A stretch of DNA of 64,000 bases from Bacillota bacterium (GCA_023392595.1 JAEVYU010000005.1:1-64000); one strand, 5' to 3'; shown: positions 6,459 through 14,956, counted from the first letter of the stretch. Made by a program: numbers and translations. The notes: a model not told the origin generated them from the letters alone.

Positions 6459-7439
6459 ATGAAAAAATACTTGTTTGGATTATTACTTATTTTTGTAATG
6501 ACTTCCTTTGTGTTTGCGGAAGAAAACAGCGAAAAAATTGAAATTAAAGGAAGCTTCACTGAGGGAGCTACGTACCGTTTTCACCAAGTATATACTGAAA
6601 AAATCACCCAAGATATTCCTGACGAAACTCGATGTGGCACAATAAATACAAATATTGATTCCATCTATTCGTGCAAAGTCAAGAAAGTATTCCGAAATAA
6701 AGCCTATGTAATTGAATTTTGTACGGAATCAATAAAACGAACTCAAAGTGGGCCTGACGGTGCAAGATCCTATGATTCATCTGATATCTTTGGTAATGTT
6801 ACTTTCTTAGATATACCGCTAGCTATTCTTTCGTCAAATAGTTTTGAAATGAAATTGGATTCAAATGGGAAATGTAAGGTAATTAAAGGTTATGAAAATA
6901 TAATTAAGGATTATATAAAGAGCATTGACTTTTCAAGTTTACCAAAAGGGACAAAAGGGTTCTTAAAAAGTTATCTTAATAAAAGTATTGGAAACAAAGC
7001 TCTTGAAGAAATGTTTCAAAACGATATATTCCCCAAAAAATCTGTTGCTATTAATGATTCTTGGGAGAATCAAAAAGTATCCACAAGTAATATTCCGTAT
7101 ATCTCCAATTCTATTTTCACATTAAAAGATCGAAGAAATAATATTTTAACGATTGATATAAAATCAGGGATTCAGGCTAATTTAAAAGCTCCCTCTCCTG
7201 TCATTTTTAACAATTATGAAATGAAATATGATTTTATAGGAGAAGAGACAGGAACTATTGAACTTTTTGAAACAGAAGGAATCATTCTAAGATATCAAGT
7301 GAATAGTAAACTAGTTGGAGAATTAGTAGCGGTAAAAGGGCCGAATGATTTTAAAGATAAAAAGTGGCCATTTAATCTAGAATCGGAAACAATAATTGAA
7401 TACATGCCTGAAGGGTTGGAGAGTGATGAAGAAATTTAG
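6459..7439 (+). CDS. Secreted DUF6263-like protein
   Basis: This 326-residue exported protein begins with a standard signal peptide (K-K-Y-L-F-G-L-L-L-I-F-V-M..., cleavage after F-V-F-A). The mature part opens with a strand containing G-A-T-Y-R-F and has a late block of strands (Y-E-M-K-Y-D-F-I-G-E-E-T-G-T-I), the pattern of the DUF6263 family. Members are predicted periplasmic or surface proteins of unknown role. The ATG at 6459 follows GAGGTGG; an in-frame start at 6444 lacks a site. AT-rich like most of the island. Confidence 0.65.
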   Translation: MKKYLFGLLLIFVMTSFVFAEENSEKIEIKGSFTEGATYRFHQVYTEKITQDIPDETRCGTINTNIDSIYSCKVKKVFRNKAYVIEFCTESIKRTQSGPDGARSYDSSDIFGNVTFLDIPLAILSSNSFEMKLDSNGKCKVIKGYENIIKDYIKSIDFSSLPKGTKGFLKSYLNKSIGNKALEEMFQNDIFPKKSVAINDSWENQKVSTSNIPYISNSIFTLKDRRNNILTIDIKSGIQANLKAPSPVIFNNYEMKYDFIGEETGTIELFETEGIILRYQVNSKLVGELVAVKGPNDFKDKKWPFNLESETIIEYMPEGLESDEEI

Positions 7440-7640
7440 CCATCCTCGGTTACGGCACATAACACAATGAAACTATTCGGATGCAATGAAGTTTATTCAT
7501 GAAGTTGTCTTGCCCACATTTTAAAACCAAGTCGGCTTGGGCCACTAGGTTTTTAAATGACCGGAACCGGTGGACTTAACTTAAAAATTGAATCGCATAA
7601 ACCCGTCATTGTGATAGTCGGGAAAATGGAGGCGATAATT

Positions 7641-8168
7641 TTGGGTACTTGGGGTTTTGACATTTTCGAAGATGATCTAACAATGGATGTAAAAGATTGT
7701 TTTGATGAGCTTAAGGTAAAGGGTTTTAATCCTTTTGAAGCAACAGTTAAAGTAATGAACATATTTGCTGATGTATTAAAAGAAGCTGATTGTAAGTTTC
7801 TTGTTTTTGTAGCTTTGACAAAATTGCAGATGGAGTCAGGGAGTTTACAAAAAGAACTTCTTGATAAATTTTTGGATATTGACGAAAATGTCGATCTGGA
7901 TAAATGGAAAAAATCCGGTTTGACTCAATACTGGAAAAGGAAATCAGTCCTAAAAAAATTTAAAAAAGAAATCGGCAAAATTCCCCCTCTCTCGAAAGTT
8001 ACATTTGAATCATTAAAATATTGCATAACGGATACTGATAATCCTGAAAACTTGAAATTCACAGTATATGAATTATACAACCCGAATACAGGAAAACCAG
8101 TATATGTTGGAAGTACAGCTTATTATAATCAAAGAACTAAATTTATGGAAACACAAATTTTCAATTGA
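7641..8168 (+). CDS. DUF4259-like protein fused to a broken GIY-YIG-like domain
   Basis: The TTG at 7641 is the likely start because GGAGG lies at 7628-7632. The protein then begins G-T-W-G-F-D-I-F-E-D-D, typical of DUF4259. After a charged helical middle, the end reads F-T-V-Y-E-L-Y-N-P-N-T-G-K-P-V-Y-V-G-S-T and then N-Q-R, the opening of a GIY-YIG-type nuclease. The expected continuation (W-K-H-K-F-S-I-E-N-R-P-L-L-K-G-I-K-A-A-Y) is present just downstream in another frame. The gene is therefore frameshifted near 8130-8150 and the C-terminal domain is lost. Confidence 0.6.
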   Translation: MGTWGFDIFEDDLTMDVKDCFDELKVKGFNPFEATVKVMNIFADVLKEADCKFLVFVALTKLQMESGSLQKELLDKFLDIDENVDLDKWKKSGLTQYWKRKSVLKKFKKEIGKIPPLSKVTFESLKYCITDTDNPENLKFTVYELYNPNTGKPVYVGSTAYYNQRTKFMETQIFN

Positions 8169-8331
8169 AAATCGTCCATTGTTGAAAGGGATAAAAGCGG
8201 CCTACCCAAGAACTAAAATCCAATTGAATATTTATTGGGCGAAGCAGAAAAGCCGGATTAAAAACCGAACAAGATGTTGTTGATTTGATTAAAAGTATTC
8301 GGAAAGCTTTGGGAGAGGAATTATCAGAATA
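8130..8331 (+). pseudogene. Frameshifted GIY-YIG tail and antitoxin-like debris
   Basis: One frame (about 8145-8250) reads W-K-H-K-F-S-I-E-N-R-P-L-L-K-G-I-K, continuing the domain opened by the preceding gene. Further on, a third frame reads A-G-L-K-T-E-Q-D-V-V-D-L-I-K-S-I-R-K-A-L and stops near 8331, like the tail of AbrB-type antitoxins. Neither piece has its own start or a full domain. Confidence 0.5.
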
Positions 8332-8379
8332 ATGACTGATATGAATATATTAAATTCAGCCATTCTCCTATCAACCCAG

Positions 8380-8604
8380 GTTTATACGCTCTGAAGTATT
8401 TTCATCCGAATGTGAAGTGGAATTTTGCGGCCATGCCACCATTGCCTGCATGTATGATCTGATCAAGAATGATCCCCAATTATGGGATATGCAGACGGTT
8501 ACAAATCAAAACATCTAAGGGCGAACTTCCTGTGTTCGATTAAAAAAGAGGATATTTATTATACATATGAACAAGGAATCTTTACAGAGATAATGATTAA
8601 ATAA
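8380..8604 (+). pseudogene. PhzF-family isomerase relic
   Basis: From about 8392 one frame reads E-V-F-S-S-E-C-E-V-E-F-C-G-H-A-T-I-A, the signature of PhzF/DAP-epimerase-like enzymes, with G-H-A-T at 8429-8440. After a stop and shifts, K-G-E-L-P-V-F-D and I-K-K-E-D-I-Y-Y-T-Y-E-Q-G follow in other frames and end at 8602-8604. Only about 70 of some 280 codons remain. Confidence 0.65.
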
Positions 8605-8715
8605 AACCGTGTTGACGCATCACCAGGGCGCCCGAACGTCAAAGTGAGCGAAAGACTTGGGCCCCAAATGTCAGAAAGTAAGTGTTTTCGATCACTTCAT
8701 AAAGGAGACCGTCAG

Positions 8716-9156
8716 ATGAAACATTCCTATATTTTTGAAGAAGGAAATTGGAAAGCTACGGGACTTTATTTTGATCATGAGGGTCATGAAGTTGGCGTTT
8801 ACGGAGAAACAACCATCAAACATTTCAAGGATGAATGGGTTTTGGATGGATTTATGGAGCTGAAAATCGAAAATCCCCTCAGGTTTTTTAATAAGTACTC
8901 CATCGTACCGCTGCCGGATAATAAAGACTATACAAAATGGACATCGGAAAATCCGGCGTTGGGGAAATTGAGTGGAAAATTTATGGTCATCGGTGATACG
9001 ATTTTGTCATCGTATACTTCCGAAAACGGTATTTATTCCGGCGCGGAAAGCTTGTTTAGAATCGACGAAAACAAGTATCTCAATCGAGGCTTTGCTTTTA
9101 ATGGGGAAAACAAACTTTCATCATGGGAAGTTACATTGGAACGAAAGGAGCAGTAA
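8716..9156 (+). CDS. Conserved small protein, lipocalin-like appearance
   Basis: The 146-residue cytosolic protein has alternating strands and paired aromatic/Gly motifs (E-G-N-W-K-A-T-G-L-Y-F-D, L-G-K-L-S-G-K-F-M-V-I-G-D-T-I-L). It could be a small beta-barrel such as a lipocalin relative, but I do not recognise a named family with certainty. The ATG at 8716 follows AAGGAG; upstream in-frame ATGs lie in spacer debris. The last codons contain the AAAGGAG that serves the next gene, so the two probably form an operon. Confidence 0.65.
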   Translation: MKHSYIFEEGNWKATGLYFDHEGHEVGVYGETTIKHFKDEWVLDGFMELKIENPLRFFNKYSIVPLPDNKDYTKWTSENPALGKLSGKFMVIGDTILSSYTSENGIYSGAESLFRIDENKYLNRGFAFNGENKLSSWEVTLERKEQ

Positions 9157-9159
9157 AAA

Positions 9160-9549
9160 ATGAATAACATACCCACTATCCAATTGAAGACAATTGTACT
9201 GGATTGCCCCGATATTCAAGCTTTGTCCGATTTTTATATTCGGATGCTTGGATGGGAAAAGGACTTTGTAGAGGAAGGGTATTTTCTGGAAATCCGTTCG
9301 CCGCTTAGTAGTGTGAAGATCGCCTTTCAAACCAACACGGATTACGTTTCGCCGGTTTGGCCGGAAGAACCCAATGCGCAGCAGCAGATGGTGCACATCG
9401 ACTTTGCGGTGCGAAGTAAGGAAGAGATGGAACGTGCTGTGAGACACGCAATTTCATGGGGCGCAACGAAAGCGGACACCCAGTATAGCGGCGAGTGGAC
9501 GGTCATGTTTGATCCTGTGGGGCATCCGTTTTGTTTTGTCGTCGAATGA
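9160..9549 (+). CDS. VOC-family glyoxalase-like protein
   Basis: This 129-residue vicinal-oxygen-chelate protein has both beta-alpha-beta-beta-beta modules: L-K-T-I-V-L-D-C-P-D...L-S-D-F-Y-I-R-M-L-G-W and V-H-I-D-F-A-V...M-F-D-P-V-G-H-P-F-C-F. The H-I-D-F and D-P-x-G-H-P-F-C motifs are typical of Glyoxalase_6-type proteins. Substrate unknown; relatives act in detoxification or antibiotic binding. It starts 3 bp after the previous stop and is probably co-translated. Confidence 0.82.
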   Translation: MNNIPTIQLKTIVLDCPDIQALSDFYIRMLGWEKDFVEEGYFLEIRSPLSSVKIAFQTNTDYVSPVWPEEPNAQQQMVHIDFAVRSKEEMERAVRHAISWGATKADTQYSGEWTVMFDPVGHPFCFVVE

Positions 9550-9681
9550 TATGAATATACAATCAAGAAATTCGCGGCAAGGCTTTTTTGCTGTTTTTGG
9601 CGCCATTGAAAGGCTAATTCCACGTCGCCTTTAGGTTTATCAGTTTAAAGAAGATGCACTTTTATTTTACGGGGTGTGAAT

Positions 9682-10151
9682 ATGGAATGGATAGTAAGAC
9701 GATTAGACAACGCTGAACTTGATGCGGCGCTTTCACTGGCCTGGAAAACCTATTTGGAATTTGAAGCTCCTGACTATTCTCCGGAGGGAGTGGCAACATT
9801 CAAGCGTGACATCATTGAAAACGCGGCTTTCAGAAATGATTGCCTATTGGGAAAAAACAGAATTTGGGGTGCTTTTGATTTTCAAAATTGGTCGGCATTA
9901 TTGGCATGCGTGGCGAGAGCCACATTTGTTTAGTGTTTACGCTGGGCGAATATCATCGCAGAGGCATTGCAACTGCAATATTCGATCAATTATTGATAGA
10001 TGTTTCCATCGAAAATCCTAAGGTGGAAAAAATTACTTTAAATTCCTCTCCATACGGTTTACCGTTTTATCATCATATTGGGTTTGTTGATAGAGGTACT
10101 GAACAGACCAAAGATGGTATTCGATACACGCCAATGGTTTACAAATTATAA
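9682..10151 (+). pseudogene. GNAT acetyltransferase split by a frameshift
   Basis: The N-terminal half (from the ATG at 9682: M-E-W-I-V-R-R-L-D...G-A-F-D-F-Q-N) and the C-terminal half (L-V-G-I-I-G-M-R-G-E...) are in different frames. They join near 9881-9890 at a T/A-rich run. The C-terminal half carries the acetyl-CoA loop H-R-R-G-I-A-T-A-I-F and F-Y-H-H-I-G-F. Restoring one base would give a normal 156-residue GNAT. Sequencing error is possible, but gene decay is common in this island. Confidence 0.75.
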
Positions 10152-10291
10152 GCGTGGTTGATTTTGACGTATCTTATGTTCTTGAATGTATGGGGAGAGC
10201 TAAATAGTGGACTTTAGCGTTCTAAAGGCCGACCAGAAATATCTTAATGATTGCAAAATGACTTTGCGGAACTCTCAAAGGAGGAATTTGA

Positions 10292-10792
10292 ATGGTACAA
10301 ATCTTTAACCAACAAAATCTTTTGTTTGAACCCGAACAAGCGCCTGTTCGGGAATACGCTTCGCATACGAGTCAAAATTTGGCGCAACTGGTGAAGTCGA
10401 AACATTTACAGTTTGATGTACGCTCTCTTGATCCGGATAAATATTCTTGCCCATATCATTTTCATAGAAATTCGGAAGAAATATTTGTCATCTTATCCGG
10501 AAAAGCAACCCTGCGAACCGCTGATGGATTCGTGGAATTATCAGCGGGTGACATCGTTTTTTTTGAGACCGGGCCTCAAGGCGCGCATCAACTCTATAAT
10601 CATACCCGGCAGGCCTGTCAGTACCTTGATATCCGAACCGAAACGGGTTTGGATGTTTGTGAATATCCGGATTCAGGTAAAATTAACATCCGGCCTTACC
10701 GGGAAATATACAAAGTAGAAGATAAAGTGGATTATTATGAAGGAGAAGATAAAGTACGCGAAACATGGAAGGATTGGCATGAAAAGAAATAG
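10292..10792 (+). CDS. Cupin-fold protein
   Basis: A single-domain cupin (166 residues) with motif 1 as H-F-H-R-N-S-E-E-I-F-V-I-L-S-G and motif 2 as G-D-I-V-F-F-E...G-A-H-Q-L-Y-N. The two histidines, the glutamate and the late histidine form a likely metal site. Such cupins range from isomerases to small-molecule sensors, and the substrate here is unknown. The ATG follows a good AAAGGAGG. It is a single-gene module with no operon partner. Confidence 0.82.
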   Translation: MVQIFNQQNLLFEPEQAPVREYASHTSQNLAQLVKSKHLQFDVRSLDPDKYSCPYHFHRNSEEIFVILSGKATLRTADGFVELSAGDIVFFETGPQGAHQLYNHTRQACQYLDIRTETGLDVCEYPDSGKINIRPYREIYKVEDKVDYYEGEDKVRETWKDWHEKK

Positions 10793-10930
10793 GCCATCTG
10801 CCATTTCATGGAGTGTTGGGGGCTTTACATCAAAAGGACTTCCTGCATTGGGCGTGAAGAATTAAAGAAAAGACGATTTTTGAGCTGGAATCTAAAAGCA
10901 GACTCAGGATGATGGACCCCATTCGAGCGG

Positions 10931-10992
10931 CTAAGTCGAAGCGCTATTAAGATGTCGGACATCAGTAGTCCTGAGACGAGATATGCAAATAG
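10931..10992 (+). repeat. Diverged spacer repeat R2
   Basis: The block starts CTAAGTCGAA and shares TCAGTA and GAGACG with 2541-2599, in order. It lies in the spacer between the cupin and esterase genes. Confidence 0.4.
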
Positions 10993-11046
10993 ACGGCGAG
11001 AACGTAAAGCAGTTTGGGTCAGAATAAAAAGATTGGAAACCGGAAA

Positions 11047-12045
11047 ATGAAAATGAAAGTTTATTTAGCCGTACTTTTCAGTATATTCATGACGAATTCT
11101 TTGTGTTTCGCAAAAGAAGGTAAGATTCGATACTTATGGAGCGGTATTGTGAATCCGCCTAAATGTCATCAAATTATATTTAATGATGGGTATAACGGAA
11201 TTTATTATGATTTTACCGTTGGCACAAAAAAACCGGAACAAGATACAATCATTTTTTTCTTTACGGGTTCAGATGGTGAAAGTCTGCGCTATTACTTGAA
11301 ACCTTATTTTAAAGATTTAAATTTGAACGCTACAGTTTATGCCCTTCAAAAACGGAATATTGGTAATTGGAGTATCAAAAAGAGTAATGGTTTTGACCAA
11401 AATAATTATCTGGAAAAATGGATTGATGATGACACGTTCTTTATCAAACATATATTAAATACATTAAAAACACATCCAAAAAAGATAGTATCTTTTGGAG
11501 TATCGGAAGGTGCAAATAGAGCTGTTATTGCTGCTTCGAAATTTAAGGAAATTACAAATTTAGTAGTTTTAGGAGGCGGAGGCTTAAAACAATCTGAAGA
11601 ATTGAGTATATTAAGTGAATATTATGGTGGAAATCCAGAGAATTTCAGTAAAAAATTCAGCCAAATTTCAAATGACCCTGAAAATATAAATAAATTCTTT
11701 TTGGGTTCGCCTTATAAATATTGGTCGCATGTTTTATTTTTTGATCCGATTCCATACTACACTCAGCTTGAAATACCAATTTTTATTGGCTTTGGAGAGA
11801 AAGATAGGAGTGTTCCTATTGAATCTGGATATTTTTTACGTGATAAATTTATAAAACTGGGAAAGAAAAATTTATTTTTTTTGGAAATAAAAGATTGCGG
11901 ACATAATTTTGATGATAGTAAAGGTATCTCGCATTTGAACGAAATATTTAAATCAATTAGAAACTGGTTACATCACAATGAAAGCTACCGTCCAACTACA
12001 TATAACATGGCATCGGGCGCTTACGGACGCGGAATAATCATATAG
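11047..12045 (+). CDS. Secreted alpha/beta-hydrolase
   Basis: The 332-residue protein has a signal peptide (K-V-Y-L-A-V-L-F-S-I-F-M, cleavage near C-F-A). The alpha/beta-hydrolase fold carries a nucleophile elbow G-V-S153-E-G, a late acid D253 in G-E-K-D-R-S-V-P, and H286 in D-C-G-H-N-F, a complete Ser-Asp-His triad. It is likely an exported esterase or peptidase of unknown substrate. The start is uncertain (ATG at 11047 or 11053; the ribosome site is weak). The last 20 or so residues look like translated spacer, so the native stop may be lost. Confidence 0.72.
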   Translation: MKMKVYLAVLFSIFMTNSLCFAKEGKIRYLWSGIVNPPKCHQIIFNDGYNGIYYDFTVGTKKPEQDTIIFFFTGSDGESLRYYLKPYFKDLNLNATVYALQKRNIGNWSIKKSNGFDQNNYLEKWIDDDTFFIKHILNTLKTHPKKIVSFGVSEGANRAVIAASKFKEITNLVVLGGGGLKQSEELSILSEYYGGNPENFSKKFSQISNDPENINKFFLGSPYKYWSHVLFFDPIPYYTQLEIPIFIGFGEKDRSVPIESGYFLRDKFIKLGKKNLFFLEIKDCGHNFDDSKGISHLNEIFKSIRNWLHHNESYRPTTYNMASGAYGRGIII

Positions 12046-12458
12046 AGTGGGAGTTTTAATTTATAATAATTTACAAATTAGGGGATCATTTCTTTTGCAA
12101 GCCTACGTGAATATTCTATAAATCCGGGAGGCCCGGCGCTCCACTCCCCAATCAAGCAGCCTTAGGGCGCTTATATCCGGTTTGTCTAGGCAAGTTTTCA
12201 AAGTAAGGAACTGTTATGATAGCGAAAGCGCAAAAGGAAGAGTAAAGTCATGAAATTTGTGACGAATTTTGGCAATATGCAAATTTTATCAGTGTAAAAC
12301 AGTCAACGATGTCGTTCGGCTGACCTTCCTATTGAATGTCATTGTCTGCTATGTTGCAATATTCTATAAGTTCAATTGTCTTTCACGAACTCGCGCCTTT
12401 AGAAAGTCAAAGAAAGATGCCAATTGCCGAAAGTGGTTGAAAGAAAAGGGGATTGCTG
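12046..12458. other. Spacer with no convincing gene
   Basis: This is a mix of AT-rich and GC-rich blocks. A 74-codon frame at 12269-12493 overlaps the next gene, lacks a ribosome site and has no recognisable content. Short relic-like pieces (M-I-A-K-A-Q-K-E-E near 12215) may be gene debris. Confidence 0.45.
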
Positions 12459-12920
12459 ATGGAAGATCTACAAATACGGATTGGTTCGGATGAGGATCTG
12501 GATTTATTGGCGACTCTAAATAAACAATTAATTGAGGATGAACAACATGACAATCCAATGAATGTTGAACAACTTCGGGAAAGAATGAAGGGTTTCATTC
12601 ATTCGGATTATAAAGCTTATTTATTTGAAAAAGGTTCTCAAACCATCGGATATGCCTTGGTTGATCATGTCAAAAAACCGTTTTATGTAAGACATTTTTT
12701 TATCTGTAGGGATGAAAGAAGAAAAGGGTATGGAAAAACCGCATGGAAAAGAATATTAGAGATGGTAAAAACTGAAACCGTTGATATCGAGGTAATGGCG
12801 TGGAATGAAAGAGGTATCGGGTTTTGGCGATCATTAGGGTTTAAAGACCGGAGTGTTTATATGCGGTTTGATAAAAAACAGGAGCAGAGGGAGAAAGACG
12901 GAGATGGGAATCGGCGATGA
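12459..12920 (+). CDS. GNAT-family N-acetyltransferase
   Basis: The 153-residue protein is a complete GNAT fold: an N-terminal strand-helix (L-Q-I-R-I-G-S-D-E-D-L-D-L-L), the acetyl-CoA pyrophosphate loop D-E-R-R-K-G-Y-G-K-T, and the C-terminal A-W-N-E-R-G-I-G-F-W-R-S-L-G-F motif. It transfers acetyl groups to an unknown small molecule or protein. The ATG at 12459 is chosen over the TTG at 12453 because AAAAGGGG is better spaced. It is the last gene of the accessory island. Confidence 0.88.
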   Translation: MEDLQIRIGSDEDLDLLATLNKQLIEDEQHDNPMNVEQLRERMKGFIHSDYKAYLFEKGSQTIGYALVDHVKKPFYVRHFFICRDERRKGYGKTAWKRILEMVKTETVDIEVMAWNERGIGFWRSLGFKDRSVYMRFDKKQEQREKDGDGNRR

Positions 12921-12995
12921 CGACCGGACGGGCCCTCCGCAAACGTTAAAAATTATTTAAATTTGCTTCATTACAGATGCGAATATCAAATATCA

Positions 12996-13026
12996 TTAGA
13001 CAGTTATTGACTTTTTGTGATATAGT
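12996..13026 (+). promoter_or_regulatory. Candidate promoter with extended -10
   Basis: TATAGT at 13021-13026 is preceded by TG one base upstream (13018-13019), an extended -10. A TTAGAC at 12996-13001 could serve as a weak -35 at 19-bp spacing; TTGACT at 13007 is too close. It would drive the Fe-S scaffold/GGGtGRT operon. Confidence 0.5.
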
Positions 13027-13162
13027 AATATCGGAAAAATAAAGAAATGGCAACAAACGGTAAAACGCCTAAAAGGCTGATGGCTCCTAAAGTTCGGCAT
13101 AGCCTGCTTGCGGGAGTTTTATTATATCATGCCTATATCAAATGAAAGAAAGGGGTTACAGA
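13027..13162 (+). promoter_or_regulatory. Structured 5' leader of unknown type
   Basis: The roughly 135-nt leader has short hairpins (GCCTAAAAGGC at 13067-13077) and a possible longer stem, CTCC near 13084 with GGAG near 13113, followed by TTTTATT. That could be a terminator or attenuator. Fragments recall known riboswitches (GGCTGATGGCTCCTA is like the 3' half of the fluoride class), but the matching 5' strand is absent. The class is not assigned. Confidence 0.4.
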
Positions 13163-13855
13163 ATGATCTACTCTGAAGAAGTGGAAAAGATGTGTTGCGT
13201 TGCAAAAGGGCCTAATCACGGACCTGCTCCGATTCCTGAAGAAGGGAAATGGGTTCAGGCAAAGGAAATTAAAGACATTTCCGGTTTGACCCACGGCGTA
13301 GGCTGGTGTGCGCCTCAGCAGGGCGCTTGTAAATTGACTTTAAATGTTAAAGATGGAGTGATTCAAGAAGCGTTGGTTGAAACCATCGGCTGTTCGGGGA
13401 TGACCCATTCCGCCGGCATGGCCGCTGAAATTTTGGCCGGTAAAACCATATTGGAGGCTTTAAATACCGACTTGGTCTGTGATGCCATTAACACCGCCAT
13501 GCGCGAACTGTTCCTGCAAATTGCCTATGGCCGTACCCAGACGGCTTTTTCCGAAGGCGGCTTGCCAATCGGCGCCGGTCTTGAAGATTTAGGGAAAGGC
13601 TTGCGCAGCCAGGTTGGAACCATGTACAGCACCGTGGCCAAAGGCCCCCGTTATCTGGAAATGGCGGAAGGTTATGTAACACGGGTTGCCCTTGATGATA
13701 ACAATGAGATCATCGGCTATGAATTTGTCCACCTTGGGAAAATGATGGATATGATCAAAAAAGGCACTGACGCCAATGAGGCTTTGAAGAAAGCGACCGG
13801 AAAATACGGCCGTTTTGATGAAGCCAAAAAACATATTGATCCAAGGCACGAATAA
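13163..13855 (+). CDS. Iron-sulfur cluster scaffold-like protein (NifU-N-like)
   Basis: The 230-residue protein resembles the IscU/NifU-N-like scaffold that is paired in anaerobes with the GGGtGRT protein. Conserved-looking cysteines are C11-C12, C49 and C56 (G-W-C-A-P-Q-Q-G-A-C), C77 in G-C-S-G-M-T-H-S-A, and C106. The I-G-C-S-G-M-T-H-S-A-G-M-A-A-E motif corresponds to the cysteine loop of IscU. The ATG at 13163 follows AAAGGGG; the upstream in-frame ATG at 13142 has no site. It ends 19 bp before its partner. The substrate protein is unknown. Confidence 0.8.
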   Translation: MIYSEEVEKMCCVAKGPNHGPAPIPEEGKWVQAKEIKDISGLTHGVGWCAPQQGACKLTLNVKDGVIQEALVETIGCSGMTHSAGMAAEILAGKTILEALNTDLVCDAINTAMRELFLQIAYGRTQTAFSEGGLPIGAGLEDLGKGLRSQVGTMYSTVAKGPRYLEMAEGYVTRVALDDNNEIIGYEFVHLGKMMDMIKKGTDANEALKKATGKYGRFDEAKKHIDPRHE

Positions 13856-13874
13856 ACATAAGGAGGGAATAGAA

Positions 13875-14876
13875 ATGTCATTATTTGAAAGTTATGAGCG
13901 GAGAATTGCTCAAATTAATACGGCCCTCTCAAAATACGGAATCTCCTCCATCGAAGAGGCCAAACAAATATGTGAACAAAAGGGAATCGACCCCTATACC
14001 ATTTCCAAGAATATTCAACCGATTTGTTTTGAAAACGCCTGTTGGGCGTATGTAGTCGGCGCCGCCATCGCCATTAAAAAAGGCTGTAAAAAGGCAGCCG
14101 ATGCCGCGGAAGCCATTGGCGAAGGATTACAGGCTTTCTGTATTCCCGGAACCGTAGCGGATGACCGTAACGTAGGAATCGGCCACGGTAATTTAGCGGC
14201 CATGCTGCTTAGGGAAGAAACCAAATGTTTTGCATTCCTGGCCGGACATGAGTCCTTTGCCGCCGCAGAAGGCGCCATCGGAATCGCCAAGTCCGCCAAC
14301 AAAGTCCGTAAAGAACCGTTAAAGGTGATTTTAAACGGTCTCGGTAAAGATGCCGCTCAGATCATTTCCAGGGTTAACGGGTTCACTTACGTCCAAACCA
14401 AATTTGATTATTATACCGGCAAACTAAACATTGTCCGGGAAATCGCATATTCCAGCGGAGAACGGGCCAAGGTTAAATGTTATGGAGCCGATGATGTCCG
14501 GGAAGGCGTAGCCATTATGCATCATGAAGGCGTTGATGTTTCCATTACCGGTAATTCCACCAATCCTACCCGGTTTCAACACCCGGTCGCGGGTACTTAT
14601 AAAAAGGAATGTGTGGAACAGGGTAAGAAATATTTCTCAGTGGCTTCCGGCGGCGGTACCGGAAGAACCTTGCATCCCGATAATATGGCTGCCGGTCCGG
14701 CTTCTTACGGTATGACCGATACCATGGGCCGGATGCATTCCGATGCCCAATTCGCCGGGTCTTCTTCGGTGCCGGCTCACGTGGAAATGATGGGCTTCCT
14801 GGGGATGGGCAACAATCCGATGGTTGGCGCCAGTGTGGCTGTGGCCGTCGCGGTTGAAGAAGCAATGTCGAAATAA
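13875..14876 (+). CDS. GGGtGRT-family protein
   Basis: The 333-residue protein carries the family-naming motif G-G-G-T-G-R-T at residues 259-265, followed by L-H-P-D-N-M-A-A-G-P-A-S-Y-G-M. Conserved blocks D-D-R-N-V-G-I-G-H-G-N and F-L-A-G-H-E-S-F-A lie in the N-terminal half, and several Gly-rich loops suggest nucleotide or cofactor binding. The family is widespread in anaerobic bacteria and always sits beside the scaffold-like gene; its biochemical function is not established. AGGAGGG lies just upstream of the ATG. A terminator follows, so this is a two-gene operon. Confidence 0.85.
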   Translation: MSLFESYERRIAQINTALSKYGISSIEEAKQICEQKGIDPYTISKNIQPICFENACWAYVVGAAIAIKKGCKKAADAAEAIGEGLQAFCIPGTVADDRNVGIGHGNLAAMLLREETKCFAFLAGHESFAAAEGAIGIAKSANKVRKEPLKVILNGLGKDAAQIISRVNGFTYVQTKFDYYTGKLNIVREIAYSSGERAKVKCYGADDVREGVAIMHHEGVDVSITGNSTNPTRFQHPVAGTYKKECVEQGKKYFSVASGGGTGRTLHPDNMAAGPASYGMTDTMGRMHSDAQFAGSSSVPAHVEMMGFLGMGNNPMVGASVAVAVAVEEAMSK

Positions 14877-14901
14877 TTTATCAACAATCAAGTTTCTCTA
14901 A

Positions 14902-14933
14902 AAAACGGTGGACATCTTTGTCCACCGTTTTTC
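14902..14933 (+). terminator. Rho-independent terminator
   Basis: AAACGGTGGACA pairs with TGTCCACCGTTT around a short loop and is followed by a T-run. It closes the scaffold/GGGtGRT operon and separates it from the convergent ArnT-like gene. Confidence 0.9.
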
Positions 14934-14956
14934 TACGTGTTCTTATTTGAATTGAC

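Noticed and set aside
12269..12493. 74-codon frame before the GNAT gene
   Set aside because: No ribosome site, overlaps the start of a clear gene, and composition is unlike a protein.
13046..13115. Fluoride or c-di-GMP-I riboswitch in the leader
   Set aside because: The 3' half (GGCTGATGGCTCCTA) is fluoride-like, but the complementary 5' GGAGCC strand and pseudoknot partners are missing. The c-di-GMP core words are only loosely present. Left as an unassigned structured leader.
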